DNA from: Altericroceibacterium endophyticum
GTDB taxonomy: Bacteria; Pseudomonadota; Alphaproteobacteria; Sphingomonadales; Sphingomonadaceae
Length of the DNA stretch: 64,000 bases
Direction: 5' to 3'
Assembly (NCBI RefSeq): GCF_009827595.1
Contig: NZ_WTYT01000002.1
Span: forward strand, 248,001-312,000
Shown here: piece after piece, positions 1 through 9,235 of the stretch
Numbering within the stretch: the stretch's first letter is position 1
How the letters are laid out: each line of letters starts with the position of its first letter
Program-made: the position numbers and the translations under genes
The notes under the pieces: generated by a model
The model's database searches: none
Told to the model about the DNA's origin: nothing
What the model saw: only the letters and a program-made list of their open reading frames with translations

Positions 1-1296
1 CTGCGCTGGGATCGGGGGCCATATGCTCCCGATCAGGCCGTATTGATCGATCTCGCCCATCGCCGTTTCTACATGTTCGGCATCGAGATCTGGCCACATG
101 AATTCTATTTTGTAGCCGGTCTGCTGATCATGGCCGGAATCGGCTTGTTTGTGGTGACCAGCGCGGTCGGCCGCGCCTGGTGCGGCTATAGCTGCCCGCA
201 AACGGTCTGGACCGATTTGTTCCAGCATGTTGACCGGTTGATCGACGGTGATCGCAATGCCCAGATTCGTCTGGCCAAGGCACCCCTCAGCCCATCCAAG
301 TTTTTCCGCCGCACATTCAAATATGCAATTTATCTCTTCATCGGATTCTGGACCGGCGGTGCATGGATCATGTATTTCGCTGATGCCCCCACTCTGGTGC
401 GTGATTTCTGGTCGGGTGAAGCTGCACCGACTGCCTATATCACTGTCGCCGTTCTCACCCTGACCACCGTCGGTCTCGGCGGGTTCATGCGTGAGCAAGT
501 GTGCATTTACATGTGCCCCTGGCCGCGCATTCAAAGCGCCATGCTCGATGAAAAATCGTTGCTCGTCACCTATAAGGACTGGCGCGGTGAAAAGCGCGGC
601 AGCGTAAAGAAAGCAGCCAAGAATCCTGAAACTTACGGCGATTGCATCGATTGTCATCAATGTGTCGCCGTCTGCCCCACCGGAATCGATATTCGTGAAG
701 GGCCGCAAGTCGGCTGCATAACCTGCGCCCTCTGTATTGACGCCTGTGACCGGGTGATGGCCGAAGTTGGTCGTCCGCGGGGTCTGATCGACTATGCTAC
801 GCTGGAAGACTGCGAGCGCGAGGCTGCGGGTGAAGAACCGCGCCCCGTATGGAAAACGCTGCTCCACCCGCGCACGATCGCTTATTTCAGCATCTGGGCA
901 GCGATTGGTCTCGGCTTGCTCTTTGCCTTGGGCAATCGCGATCATACCGACATCTCTGTCGCACAGGACCGCAATCCGCCTTATGTGATGCTCAGTGACG
1001 GCTCAGTCCGTAACGCCTACACTGTGAAATTGCGGAACATGGAAAGCCGGCCTCGCGATATGCGCATCGCGTTGGAAGGCTTGCCGCAAGGTGTTATGTG
1101 GACCGATGCAATGGGTCGTGAAGATGCCGCAAGTACACTCATCCAGCGAATGCCCGCGGATGCTACACAGGCATTTCGTGTCTATGTGGTTCAACCGGCA
1201 GATGTGGCCAAAGATGAGTTCACCTTCACGGTTACCTCACTGGATAAGCAAGCCGAAACCGACAGCAATGAAGCGCGCTTCAACGCGCCGGAGTAA
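1..1296 (+). CDS. ccoG: Cytochrome c oxidase accessory protein CcoG (5' end outside window)
   Basis: Membrane-bound polyferredoxin (CcoG/RdxA/FixG) that takes part in copper handling during cbb3 oxidase assembly. The frame is open from base 1, and the residues there (LRWDRGP, then FGIEIWP) are internal CcoG sequence, so the true start lies upstream. Visible are the WCGYSCPQTVW motif, several membrane segments, and two ferredoxin-like clusters, CIDCHQCVAVCPTG and CITCALCIDACD, followed by the C-terminal periplasmic Ig-like domain. The stop is 5 bases before ccoH. Position at the head of ccoH-ccoI-ccoS confirms the identity; ccoNOP would be expected to the left. Confidence 0.95.
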   Translation: MRWDRGPYAPDQAVLIDLAHRRFYMFGIEIWPHEFYFVAGLLIMAGIGLFVVTSAVGRAWCGYSCPQTVWTDLFQHVDRLIDGDRNAQIRLAKAPLSPSKFFRRTFKYAIYLFIGFWTGGAWIMYFADAPTLVRDFWSGEAAPTAYITVAVLTLTTVGLGGFMREQVCIYMCPWPRIQSAMLDEKSLLVTYKDWRGEKRGSVKKAAKNPETYGDCIDCHQCVAVCPTGIDIREGPQVGCITCALCIDACDRVMAEVGRPRGLIDYATLEDCEREAAGEEPRPVWKTLLHPRTIAYFSIWAAIGLGLLFALGNRDHTDISVAQDRNPPYVMLSDGSVRNAYTVKLRNMESRPRDMRIALEGLPQGVMWTDAMGREDAASTLIQRMPADATQAFRVYVVQPADVAKDEFTFTVTSLDKQAETDSNEARFNAPE

Positions 1297-1301
1297 CCGC
1301 T

Positions 1302-1760
1302 ATGAGCAAGGCCCGATCACGCAAGTTCACCGGCTATCACATGACCGCCATATTGATCGCTTTTTTCGGCGTGGTGGTTGGCGTCAATATGCTCATGGCA
1401 CGGTTTGCTACCTCCACCTTTGGCGGGATCGTCGTGGAGAATTCCTATGTCGCCAGCCAGCAATTCAATGGCTGGCTGCGCGATGCAGAAAAGCAAAAGG
1501 AACTGGGCTGGGAACCGCGTATTTCCTGGCGCCCGGATGGCCAGATCGTCCTGTTTGTGGATAATGCGCCTGACGATGCGGTGGTTGAAATGAAGGCTTA
1601 TCACCCGCTGGGCCGCCTGCCCGATCGGCATATTCATCTGGAACGGCAGAGCGACGGCAGTTTCATGTCTCAGGAAAAGCTGCCCGATGGCCGCTGGACC
1701 CTGCGTTACAGCGTCAGCGCCGATGGCGCGATTTCCAGATTTGAGGAAGACCTGCAGTGA
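1302..1760 (+). CDS. ccoH: cbb3 oxidase assembly protein CcoH/FixH
   Basis: Small membrane-anchored protein of the FixH family needed for stable cbb3-type oxidase assembly. The 152 residues have one N-terminal membrane helix (about 14-35: HMTAILIAFFGVVVGVNMLM) and a periplasmic domain with the conserved FixH-like segment NSYVASQQFN. It starts 5 bases after ccoG, and its stop overlaps the ccoI start (GTGA), which implies translational coupling. Length and context are normal for the family. Confidence 0.93.
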   Translation: MSKARSRKFTGYHMTAILIAFFGVVVGVNMLMARFATSTFGGIVVENSYVASQQFNGWLRDAEKQKELGWEPRISWRPDGQIVLFVDNAPDDAVVEMKAYHPLGRLPDRHIHLERQSDGSFMSQEKLPDGRWTLRYSVSADGAISRFEEDLQ

Positions 1761-3886
1761 CTGCCCTGGCTGAAACCGGCGGCAAAGCAGACGGGGCCAG
1801 CCAGCATACGGTTCTGGCCGTACCCGGCATGCATTGCGCGGGCTGTATGAGCAAGATCGAACGCGGCCTTGCCAAAGTTGACGGAATTGATGGCGCCCGT
1901 GTCAATTTGTCCGCGCGCCTTGTTACCGTGACCCATGACCCTGCACTCACCAGTCGCCGGCTGGTACAAGAACTGGATCAGATCGGGTTCGAGGCGCAGC
2001 CACGCCGTGATGAATTGAGCGCGCCGGTGTCCGCCGTGAAGCCTCTGCTTGCCCCGCTGGCCGTGGCAGGTTTTGCGGCGATGAATGTCATGCTGCTTTC
2101 CGTCAGCGTCTGGTCCGGAGCAGAAGGTGCCACAAGGTCAATGTTCCATTGGCTCTCGGCACTGATCGCGATCCCCGCCATCGCCTATGCCGGACGGCCT
2201 TTCTTCAGCTCCGCTTGGAAAATGCTGCGCCATGGGCGCACCAATATGGATGTGCCGATTTCCATCGGCGTGATCGTCGCATCCGGGTTGAGCCTGTATG
2301 AAACCATCGTTGGCGGCAAAGATGCGTGGTTCGACGGCGCATTGATGCTGCTGACCTTCCTGCTGGCTGGCCGCATTCTGGACGCGATGATGCGCGACCG
2401 TGCGCGCGCCGGCGTGGATGCCCTGCTCAGCCAAGCCGCTCAGGGGGCCATGGTGGTGAGCGCGGATGGCGCCTTGAACTGGCACGAAGCCAAGGATCTG
2501 CAGCCCGGCATGGTGATGCGTGTCGCCGCCGGTGAACGCTGCGCAGCCGATGGCACTGTTGCCAGCGGTACCAGCCGCTTCGATCAATCGCTGCTGACCG
2601 GTGAAACCCGTCCCGTGCCGCTGCATGATGGCGATCAGGCATTGGCCGGTACGCTGAATATCGATGCACCGGTTGATGTGACCGTTTCCGCCGCAGGGCA
2701 GGATACTACACTGGCCGAAATCGCGCGATTGATGGAAGCGGCCAGCCAAAACCGCTCCCGCTATGTTCGCATCGCCGACCGTGCTGCCCGGCTCTATGCA
2801 CCCGCCGTTCACTCGCTCGCTGCGCTGACCGTCGTGGGCTGGCTGATTGCCGGTGCCGGTTGGTATCAGGCGCTGGTCTTTGGCGTTGCCGTGCTGATCA
2901 TCACCTGCCCTTGCGCGCTGGGCCTTGCTGTCCCGGTGGCACAGGTCGTCGCCAGCGGCTCCCTGATGCGTCAGGGGATCATGGTGAAAGATGGTGCTGG
3001 ACTGGAAAGACTGGCCACGGTCAACCGTGCGTTGCTGGACAAGACCGGCACGCTGACGCAGGGGCAGCCCTTGCCTGATCCAGCCGTGATCGCCAGCCTG
3101 CCAGCTGAAGATGCCGCCATCGCTCTCGCCATGGCATCCAACAGCCGGCATCCGCTTTCACGCTCACTGGCCCAGGCCCTGACGAAGGCTGGCCACCGCG
3201 CCGCCGCCATCACCGAGGTAGAGGAACGCCCCGGTCTGGGTGTATTTGCGCAGTGGAAGGGTCAGGCGGTCGCCCTGCGCCGACCCGATCACAGCACGCG
3301 CGTGGCGGTGGCACTGGAAATTCCGGGCAAGCCGATCTGGCTCATCCCCTATAGCGACCAATTGCGCCCCGATGCCGCCGCCGCATTGCAGCGGCTTGGC
3401 AAAATGGGAATCGAATGCACCATCCTGTCGGGCGATGGATCGGACGCCGTGGCCGTCGTGGCCCGTGCCACCGGCCTGACCGCGCAGGCTAATGCCCGCC
3501 CGCAGGATAAGCAGGAGGCGATCGACCGGCTCAAAAATGCCGGCAAGCGCGTCCTGATGGTGGGCGACGGACTGAATGACGGCCCGGCCCTCGCCGCCTC
3601 GGATGCCTCGATGGCGCCAGGGTCAGCCAGCGATGTCGGGCTGCAGGCGGCAGATTTCGTATTTATGGGTGAATCGCTCCAGGCCCTGCCCCGCGCCGTC
3701 ACGACATCGCGGCGGACCATGGCCGTTGTACGGCAGAATTTCGGCCTCGCCATTGCGTATAATGTCTGCGCCGTGCCGCTGGCCGTGGCCGGTTTTGTCA
3801 CACCATTAATTGCAGCCATCGCGATGTCGGCCAGTTCGCTGATCGTGGTTGCCAATTCGCTGCGACTGGCACGAGCGGCAAAGTGA
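1757..3886 (+). CDS. ccoI: Copper-translocating P-type ATPase CcoI/FixI
   Basis: P1B-type ATPase that supplies copper to the cbb3 oxidase. An N-terminal HMA domain carries the metal motif GMHCAGC (C27, C30). The membrane CPC motif is in ITCPCALGL (about residues 383-385), the phosphorylation motif DKTGTLT is near residue 428, and the hinge motif GDGLND is near residue 603. The start is GTG overlapping the ccoH stop, and the end overlaps the ccoS start by GTGA. At 709 residues it matches the short FixI type with a single HMA domain. Location inside ccoGHIS distinguishes it from a general CopA. Confidence 0.95.
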   Translation: MTALAETGGKADGASQHTVLAVPGMHCAGCMSKIERGLAKVDGIDGARVNLSARLVTVTHDPALTSRRLVQELDQIGFEAQPRRDELSAPVSAVKPLLAPLAVAGFAAMNVMLLSVSVWSGAEGATRSMFHWLSALIAIPAIAYAGRPFFSSAWKMLRHGRTNMDVPISIGVIVASGLSLYETIVGGKDAWFDGALMLLTFLLAGRILDAMMRDRARAGVDALLSQAAQGAMVVSADGALNWHEAKDLQPGMVMRVAAGERCAADGTVASGTSRFDQSLLTGETRPVPLHDGDQALAGTLNIDAPVDVTVSAAGQDTTLAEIARLMEAASQNRSRYVRIADRAARLYAPAVHSLAALTVVGWLIAGAGWYQALVFGVAVLIITCPCALGLAVPVAQVVASGSLMRQGIMVKDGAGLERLATVNRALLDKTGTLTQGQPLPDPAVIASLPAEDAAIALAMASNSRHPLSRSLAQALTKAGHRAAAITEVEERPGLGVFAQWKGQAVALRRPDHSTRVAVALEIPGKPIWLIPYSDQLRPDAAAALQRLGKMGIECTILSGDGSDAVAVVARATGLTAQANARPQDKQEAIDRLKNAGKRVLMVGDGLNDGPALAASDASMAPGSASDVGLQAADFVFMGESLQALPRAVTTSRRTMAVVRQNFGLAIAYNVCAVPLAVAGFVTPLIAAIAMSASSLIVVANSLRLARAAK

Positions 3887-4098
3887 ACGGTTTACTGATC
3901 CTGATCCCAGTTGCACTGGGCCTGGGCCTGATGGGGCTGGCTGCCTTTTTCTGGGCCTTGCGCAATGGGCAATTTAGCGACCCGGATGGTGCGGCTAACC
4001 GCATATTGATGGATGAGGAAGAACCGGCTCCGCCCGCATCCGGTCACGAAAAAGGGCCACCAGAGACTGTGAACACGAATATTCAGGAGAGCGAATGA
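3883..4098 (+). CDS. ccoS: cbb3 oxidase maturation protein CcoS/FixS
   Basis: A 71-residue single-span membrane protein, required in other bacteria for inserting heme and copper into cbb3 oxidase. It shows the family pattern: a short N-terminal helix (LILIPVALGLGLMGLAAFFW) followed at once by ALRNGQFSDPDG, the hallmark of the CcoS/FixS family, and an acidic tail. GTG start overlapping ccoI; the TGA stop overlaps the next ATG. Confidence 0.93.
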   Translation: MNGLLILIPVALGLGLMGLAAFFWALRNGQFSDPDGAANRILMDEEEPAPPASGHEKGPPETVNTNIQESE

Positions 4099-4343
4099 TG
4101 CGCGTTTCCTTCCTGTCTCTCACCGCACTGCTTCCTGCGGCGCTCAACCCGTCACTTATCGCGCAGGCGGAGGGGATAACGCTGGCGCTGTGCGGCGGGG
4201 CGCCAGACCGGCCAGCCCTCACCATTCCACTGGATCAGCCGCCACTACCGGGCACGCCGGGCGCGGCCTGCTGCGCCAAAGGCTGCCATTCCTCTGAAAA
4301 GAAGCGCAAAAATAGCGAAACGGATCAAGCAGACGAAAATTGA
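4095..4343 (+). CDS. Small exported Cys-containing protein, fifth gene of the cco operon
   Basis: An 82-residue protein of unknown function whose start overlaps the ccoS stop (ATGA; a second ATG at 4098 is also possible). The first 25 residues look like a signal peptide (SFLSLTALLPAALNPSLIAQA). The mature part is Pro-rich, contains CCAKGCHSS, and ends in a charged Lys/Glu-rich tail. The clustered cysteines next to a copper ATPase suggest a metal-related role, but that is inference from context. No family could be assigned with certainty. Confidence 0.6.
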   Translation: MMRVSFLSLTALLPAALNPSLIAQAEGITLALCGGAPDRPALTIPLDQPPLPGTPGAACCAKGCHSSEKKRKNSETDQADEN

Positions 4344-4386
4344 TCCTCCGCAATGATCGGGGAGGCTGCTACGCTAAACAGAGCTT

Positions 4387-5700
4387 ATGTGGCCATATTA
4401 TCCAGAACTGCTGGCAGTGCCCGTTCCGCGCTATACCAGCTTCCCGACTGCTGCCGAATTCGGCAGCGAGGTGACACCTGCCGATTATGAGGCAGCCATT
4501 GCGAAGGTGGAGGGTGATGTCTCACTCTATGTCCACATTCCCTTCTGCGAGAAGATTTGCTGGTATTGCGGCTGCAATACAGGCGCAGCCAATCGCAAGC
4601 AGCGGCTGGCCAGCTATCTCGATGCGCTACACCGCGAAATCGCCTTGGTGGGGGCAAGATTGCCCGCGGGTGCACGCGTGCGCCGCGTCGCCTTTGGCGG
4701 CGGCAGCCCCAACGCCATTGCACCTTACGACTTCGTTCGCCTGATTGATGAACTGACTCTCCATTTCCGGCTCGAAGATCCGATCTTTTCCATCGAGCTT
4801 GATCCACGGACGCTTACGGAAGACTGGGGGCCAGTTATTTCCGGTATCGGCGCCACCCATGCCAGTTTGGGCGTGCAGACGTTCTCAAGCCATCTGCAGG
4901 AACGGATCGGCCGCATTCAGCCGCTCTGCATGATTGAACGCAGTACCCGCATGCTCCGCAATGCTGGCATTACTTCGCTCAATTTCGATCTGATGTACGG
5001 TCTTCCGGGTCAGGAAATGGGCGATCTGGAAAGCTCGCTCGATCTGGCGAATCAGATGGGGGCCGATCGGATCGCCTTGTTTGGCTATGCCCATGTGCCG
5101 CACCTCATTCCGCGCCAGCGCCAGATTGATGCCAGCGCCCTGCCCGATGCGGATGCGCGTTTTAGCATGGCCCAATTTGGCCATACATATCTGACCCATG
5201 CGGGATATCAGCCGGTCGGCTTCGATCATTTCGCCCTCCCCGCCGATCCGCTGGCGCAAGCCGCAAAATCAGGGCAACTGAGCCGCAATTTCCAGGGCTT
5301 TACCGAGGATACCGCGCCGGTTCTGATCGGCCTTGGGGCGTCGTCCATCAGCAGCTTCCCCGATTTGCTGATCCAGAATGAGAAGAATAGCGGACGTTAC
5401 CGAATGATGCTGTCTCAGGATCAGTTGCCTCTTGCCAATGGCATCAGCCGCAGCGCAGAGGATCAGAAGCGTGGCGAGATAGTCCGCGAATTGCTGTGCC
5501 ACGGACGGGCGCGCATCACGGGCCAATTGCGGAATGAAGTTTCCGAACGGCTTGCTCCCTATCTGGATCATGATTTGTGCACCTATGAGGGGCAGGATCT
5601 GGTCATTTCCGCCGATGCCACGCCCTATATGCGCAGCATCGCCGCCGCCTTTGATCCCTACCGCAAACATTCCCCGCGACGCTTCAGCTCGGCAGTCTGA
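4387..5700 (+). CDS. hemN: Oxygen-independent coproporphyrinogen III oxidase HemN
   Basis: Radical SAM enzyme that decarboxylates coproporphyrinogen III to protoporphyrinogen IX without oxygen, in the heme pathway. The 437 residues contain the SAM cluster motif in HIPFCEKICWYCGCNT (CxxxCxxC plus the extra Cys of HemN), GGGSPNAI after it, and LMYGLPGQ. Genomic pairing with cbb3 assembly genes is typical, because both serve microaerobic growth. It is 43 bases after the small Cys protein and may be co-transcribed. No convincing FNR box was found in that gap. Confidence 0.93.
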   Translation: MWPYYPELLAVPVPRYTSFPTAAEFGSEVTPADYEAAIAKVEGDVSLYVHIPFCEKICWYCGCNTGAANRKQRLASYLDALHREIALVGARLPAGARVRRVAFGGGSPNAIAPYDFVRLIDELTLHFRLEDPIFSIELDPRTLTEDWGPVISGIGATHASLGVQTFSSHLQERIGRIQPLCMIERSTRMLRNAGITSLNFDLMYGLPGQEMGDLESSLDLANQMGADRIALFGYAHVPHLIPRQRQIDASALPDADARFSMAQFGHTYLTHAGYQPVGFDHFALPADPLAQAAKSGQLSRNFQGFTEDTAPVLIGLGASSISSFPDLLIQNEKNSGRYRMMLSQDQLPLANGISRSAEDQKRGEIVRELLCHGRARITGQLRNEVSERLAPYLDHDLCTYEGQDLVISADATPYMRSIAAAFDPYRKHSPRRFSSAV

Positions 5701-5769
5701 GCACGTTCCGTTTTTTAACGCCGGGCACCAATAACGGCATCACGCTTTTCCTTAAAAAGGAGAAATGTG

Positions 5770-6027
5770 ATGCCGCTTTGGTTTTTCCCCACCTTGTTAG
5801 CCCTCTGCTCACTCGTCTGCCTTGGCTCCGCAATCTGGCTGCTCCTCAACCTGGCCAGTCTTTCGCGGATGTTTTCTGGTAACGCGGATGTCGTTGCTTC
5901 GCGCGATAGCAATCCAAAATCACGCTCTGCCATTTGGACCGCGCTTGTCCTGTTCAATGCGGGCTGGATCGGCGCGCTGATCATCTGGATGACTGCTTTC
6001 GGTGATACCGCTTCAAACGTCAGCTGA
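5770..6027 (+). CDS. Small two-helix membrane protein, unknown function
   Basis: An 85-residue protein with two hydrophobic segments: an N-terminal one (LLALCSLVCLGSAIWLLL) and a C-terminal one (WTALVLFNAGWIGALIIW), joined by a polar linker. An AAGGAG ribosome site at 5757-5762 stands 7 bases before ATG 5770; a GTG directly upstream is less likely. It lies between hemN and the terminator at 6121. No family recognised; codon pattern and ribosome site support a real gene. Confidence 0.55.
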   Translation: MPLWFFPTLLALCSLVCLGSAIWLLLNLASLSRMFSGNADVVASRDSNPKSRSAIWTALVLFNAGWIGALIIWMTAFGDTASNVS

Positions 6028-6120
6028 GCCCATTTGCGTAGGCAGCCTATGCATCGATACCGAGCAATGGGGCGCAGTGCGATAATGCGCAGCCAATAGA
6101 GCGTCGGCTTCCTGCACGAA

Positions 6121-6153
6121 AAGGGCGCCCACTCCCGCTGAGTGGGCGCCCTT
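6121..6153 (-). terminator. Terminator of the LigA-LigB-stilbene dioxygenase operon
   Basis: Perfect 14-bp inverted repeat (6121-6134 and 6140-6153) around a 5-base loop. Read on the minus strand it is followed by TTTT, so it fits termination of the minus-strand operon ending at 6180. It may also stop plus-strand transcription arriving from hemN. Confidence 0.85.
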
Positions 6154-6179
6154 GAACTGGCGGTTAGTCTTTGGAGAGG

Positions 6180-7649
6180 TCAGGCCGCCAGTTTGTCTTC
6201 CAGCTTGTCACCGGCCGCCCAGTTGCCGTGCAGCCCCTGACGCAGACGGATGGGGAGCTTCGCCCTGGCAATCGGCCCCTTTTCCAGATCCAGCGCATCG
6301 AAAATGCACAGGTCGGAATAGTTGGTCATGTGGTTATCGACCAACGCGACCAGCCAGCCATCACCTTCCGGTGCATCGGGCGAACGCGGGATGAAGCAGG
6401 GTTCCTGAATGGCGCCATCCGGGCCGCACCACCAGCTCTGTTCCTTGCCGGTTTCATGATCGTAGTGGGTCAGGGAATTGATCACGCCGACAAACGGGCC
6501 CTGCGGACCATTATAGGGCTTGTCGAAATCATAGGTGATCATCCAGCCATGGCGATAGGGCTTGCCCGCCATACGATCGTCGATCCGGGGGAATTCGCCC
6601 GGCATGTCGCCGATCTTCTCCATGCTGGTGATTTCATCCGTATTGGATGCCAGATCGACCATGAAGCGGTGAAGGAATGTGGTCGCTTCTTCCGGATTGA
6701 ACGGCGTGCCATCCTTTTCAGGGAAGAACGGCAGGCTGCCCGTCTTGGAAATCGGCAGGTCGAAATAGATCTTCGTCCCGTCCTGATAGGCATTCATCAC
6801 ATGGCATCCGCAAACGCTGGGTTCCTGTTTGAACCAGCGAATATCGCTGCCATCGCCATCACGGCGCATCACGCCGAGATAGAAGGGCAATTCACGGTCA
6901 TACCAGAAATGCGGGCGGTTCTGTTCCAGCGTTTCCCAGTCGGAGGAATAGGGTGAAACATTGAAGACCGCATAATCACCCGCAATCGCGAAATCATGCA
7001 GCATGGTGTAATAAGGCACCTGGAAATCGGCCCGGCGGACGATCTTGCCCTGCGGATCGATTTCGAAATAGCTGGCATCGCGGGTCAGATCACCCTTGGT
7101 CGCATAGCCGAAACCGCAGAAATTGCCGGTGTCGTGGTCGATCTTGGGATGGGCGGTGAAGGTCGGAATCTCCAGATCGCCGTCAAAATCGGTATAACCG
7201 TCCGTTTCCAGCGTGTTCTTGTCCATGATCAGACAGGGGCTGTCCTCTTTCATGGCAAAGAGCTTGCCGGCATGGACCAGCACATTGGTGTTGGCCGTGC
7301 CGCGAGGCACGCCTTTCACCGAGGGATCGTCGGTCAGCGGGTTACGATAGGCGCCAAACAAGGCATGGCCGGCCTCATTCTCACGCTTCCACTTTTCCGT
7401 CTTGGCATAGCGCTGGCGAAAACTGACCTTGCCGTCCTTGAAGCGGAACATGGATACCATACCATCGCCGTTGAAGAACTGGTCATTGTCATATTTGGGC
7501 GCGAATTGCGGGTCGGGATGGACACGGTAAAAAGCGCCATCCAGTTCCGCGGGAATTTCACCCTCGATCTCTATATCAGCGATGTCGCCTTCCAGCCGCA
7601 CAAGGCGCAGAACGTCATCGAACAAGGGGGAATTAGGAAAATGTACCAA
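6180..7649 (-). CDS. Lignostilbene alpha,beta-dioxygenase (carotenoid oxygenase family), copy 1
   Basis: Non-heme iron dioxygenase predicted to split the central double bond of 4-hydroxystilbenes into two aromatic aldehydes. The four iron histidines are present: H167 (TFTAHPKID), H218 (LHDF), H283 (CHVMNA) and H474 (GLHGNW). Residues that recognise the phenol in characterised lignostilbene dioxygenases, F59, Y101 and K134, are at the same numbers. The start is TTG (7649), chosen because MVHFP aligns with the MAHFP start of copy 2 and a GAGGAGAGG site precedes it. It is 11 bases after the LigB-like gene, so the three genes form an operon. Exact substrate unknown. Confidence 0.88.
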   Translation of the reverse strand: MVHFPNSPLFDDVLRLVRLEGDIADIEIEGEIPAELDGAFYRVHPDPQFAPKYDNDQFFNGDGMVSMFRFKDGKVSFRQRYAKTEKWKRENEAGHALFGAYRNPLTDDPSVKGVPRGTANTNVLVHAGKLFAMKEDSPCLIMDKNTLETDGYTDFDGDLEIPTFTAHPKIDHDTGNFCGFGYATKGDLTRDASYFEIDPQGKIVRRADFQVPYYTMLHDFAIAGDYAVFNVSPYSSDWETLEQNRPHFWYDRELPFYLGVMRRDGDGSDIRWFKQEPSVCGCHVMNAYQDGTKIYFDLPISKTGSLPFFPEKDGTPFNPEEATTFLHRFMVDLASNTDEITSMEKIGDMPGEFPRIDDRMAGKPYRHGWMITYDFDKPYNGPQGPFVGVINSLTHYDHETGKEQSWWCGPDGAIQEPCFIPRSPDAPEGDGWLVALVDNHMTNYSDLCIFDALDLEKGPIARAKLPIRLRQGLHGNWAAGDKLEDKLAA

Positions 7650-7660
7650 AGCGCCTCTCC

Positions 7661-8518
7661 TCAGGCCAAAACAGTCTCGTGATTTTCCAGCAGCATCGTG
7701 GCGGCTGCCGTGTTTGAAATCGGGATGTGATAATTGCGCGAAAGCTCCGTCACCGAACCGCGCATGGCGCCGCGCGCTGCAATCCAGTTGAGAATTTCAA
7801 CGCCCTGACTGCCAGCGAGTTCGGCAATATCGAGCGAGGAATGCTGCAGCAGCGCCTCGGGATCGCGGGACAGATTATCCATGCAGAAGGTGTCATATTC
7901 GATATTGATATGACCGGCGCGTTCGCCCTCCAGCTGATGCGAGAGGCCGCCCGTCCCCATGACGACGATCTTCTCATCACCCGGCCAGCTTTCCAGTGCT
8001 CGGCCGACGGAGCGGCCAAATTCGAAGCAGCGCTTCGGGCTGGGCAGTGGATATTGCACGGTGTTGATCGCGATCGGCACAAGTTTGAAGGGCCAGCTTT
8101 CCTCTTCATCCGGCCAGGCCATTTCGACAGGAATGGCCAGCGCATGATCGACCAGCATCTTCTGACACATGGTCGGATCGAATTCGTCATGCACGACCTG
8201 TTCGATGATATGCCAGGAAAGTTCGGGCATGCCGGGATAGGGCTTGTACCCGGAAATACCCCAGCCTTCATCTTCATGCCGATAACCATCCGCCGCGCCT
8301 ATGGCGAAGGTCGGTAGCTTATCGAGGAAGAAGTTGAGCCCGTGATCATTGTAAAAGCATACCAGCACATCGGGCTTTTCGCGCTTCAGCCAGTCGTGCA
8401 CGGTATGCCAACCGTCGAAGAAGGGCTTCCAATAGGGGTCCTGCTTCAGTCCCTTGGCGATGGCCTGACCGATGCCGGGGACATGACTGGTAAAGATTCC
8501 GCCTGCGATCGTGCTCAT
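7661..8518 (-). CDS. LigB-like catalytic subunit of a class III extradiol ring-cleavage dioxygenase
   Basis: Beta subunit of a LigAB-type dioxygenase, which opens catechol-type rings such as protocatechuate at the 4,5 bond. The family's iron ligands are recognisable: H12 (TSHVPG), H59 (YNDHG) and E241 (GVEIL). The catalytic His is H194 in [11 protein letters not shown], and VDH at 123-125 is also kept. 285 residues, near the usual length. Its ATG overlaps the stop of the LigA-like gene (ATGA). Unlike canonical ligAB it has no ligC/ligI/ligJ neighbours and is followed by a lignostilbene dioxygenase, so the substrate may differ from protocatechuate. Confidence 0.88.
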   Translation of the reverse strand: MSTIAGGIFTSHVPGIGQAIAKGLKQDPYWKPFFDGWHTVHDWLKREKPDVLVCFYNDHGLNFFLDKLPTFAIGAADGYRHEDEGWGISGYKPYPGMPELSWHIIEQVVHDEFDPTMCQKMLVDHALAIPVEMAWPDEEESWPFKLVPIAINTVQYPLPSPKRCFEFGRSVGRALESWPGDEKIVVMGTGGLSHQLEGERAGHINIEYDTFCMDNLSRDPEALLQHSSLDIAELAGSQGVEILNWIAARGAMRGSVTELSRNYHIPISNTAAATMLLENHETVLA

Positions 8519-8919
8519 GCTGTCTCTCCCTGAGTCTGCAGCTCTTTCAGCTTGGCCCCATGGGCGAGCAGTGCTGCCTTGAATTCATCAACGGTGGTGC
8601 CGGTCTGAAGTGCACCAATATCCTGCACGCCGAGCTTCAGAATGCCGGCCAGTTTGGCGAGATAATAGATATTGCCGCCAGCATTGAGCATGCCGATAAC
8701 ATCGCGCTCACGGATGGCCTTCTTGTGCTCTTCGCTGAGGTGGAAGCGCTCCATATAGGCTTCCTCATCTTCGGCGAAGGCGCGGCGATTGGCGTCTTCG
8801 TTAAAAGAAAAGCACATCTCATTAATGGCAAAGCCGCGCCGTGCAGCATCACCGTCAAAGACATAGGTGCCGGGGATCACTCGCTTGCCAGTGGCAGGCG
8901 GATCAAATGTTCCGTTCAT
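8515..8919 (-). CDS. LigA-like small subunit of the extradiol dioxygenase
   Basis: Alpha subunit that caps the active site of the LigB-like partner. The 134 residues match the LigA pattern: IPGTYVFDG near the start, RERDVIGMLNAGGNIYYLAKL in the middle and a variable C-terminus. It is the first gene of the minus-strand operon, and its stop overlaps the LigB-like start. The sequence is clearly divergent from protocatechuate LigA at both ends. Confidence 0.85.
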   Translation of the reverse strand: MNGTFDPPATGKRVIPGTYVFDGDAARRGFAINEMCFSFNEDANRRAFAEDEEAYMERFHLSEEHKKAIRERDVIGMLNAGGNIYYLAKLAGILKLGVQDIGALQTGTTVDEFKAALLAHGAKLKELQTQGETA

Positions 8920-9235
8920 TGTAGACCTCTCCTGATCGTCAAATCCAAATCAAGATGAGGGAAAGAAAAGCGGCGTGCCTTGCGCTAAATCAAAATTTTT
9001 CCAGCCAGTGATTCACACGACAATGTCTTGTCCCGACTGCAGGTTCGGCATATCGTCAGTATAGCTTACAAAATAAGCCGAATTGACGGGAGAACGGGCA
9101 GCATAGCCCGGTTTTCATGCAGCACGCAGAAATAGCGCGCACATGATAAAAAGGGCAGCCTTTGGCGGCTGCTTCTGCTCCCTTCACTGGCGAATGAGCC
9201 GGTAAATCCGGCTTCGGGAAAGAGGAGTGTAGCCG
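8920..9235. promoter_or_regulatory. Divergent promoter region between the LigAB-like operon and the GMC-ALDH operon
   Basis: 316 bases without a gene, separating two divergent aromatic operons; both promoters must lie here. A perfect palindrome of 6-bp arms around TAAAT (9197-9213) sits just upstream of the GMC ribosome site. A short hairpin with arms at 9155-9160 and 9167-9172 is close by. No regulator gene is adjacent and no -35/-10 pair is assigned. Confidence 0.5.

Noticed and set aside
4344-4386. Possible FNR box before hemN (TTGAT-CCTC-CGCAA)
   Set aside because: The second half has two mismatches from RTCAA, too weak despite the expected oxygen control of hemN.
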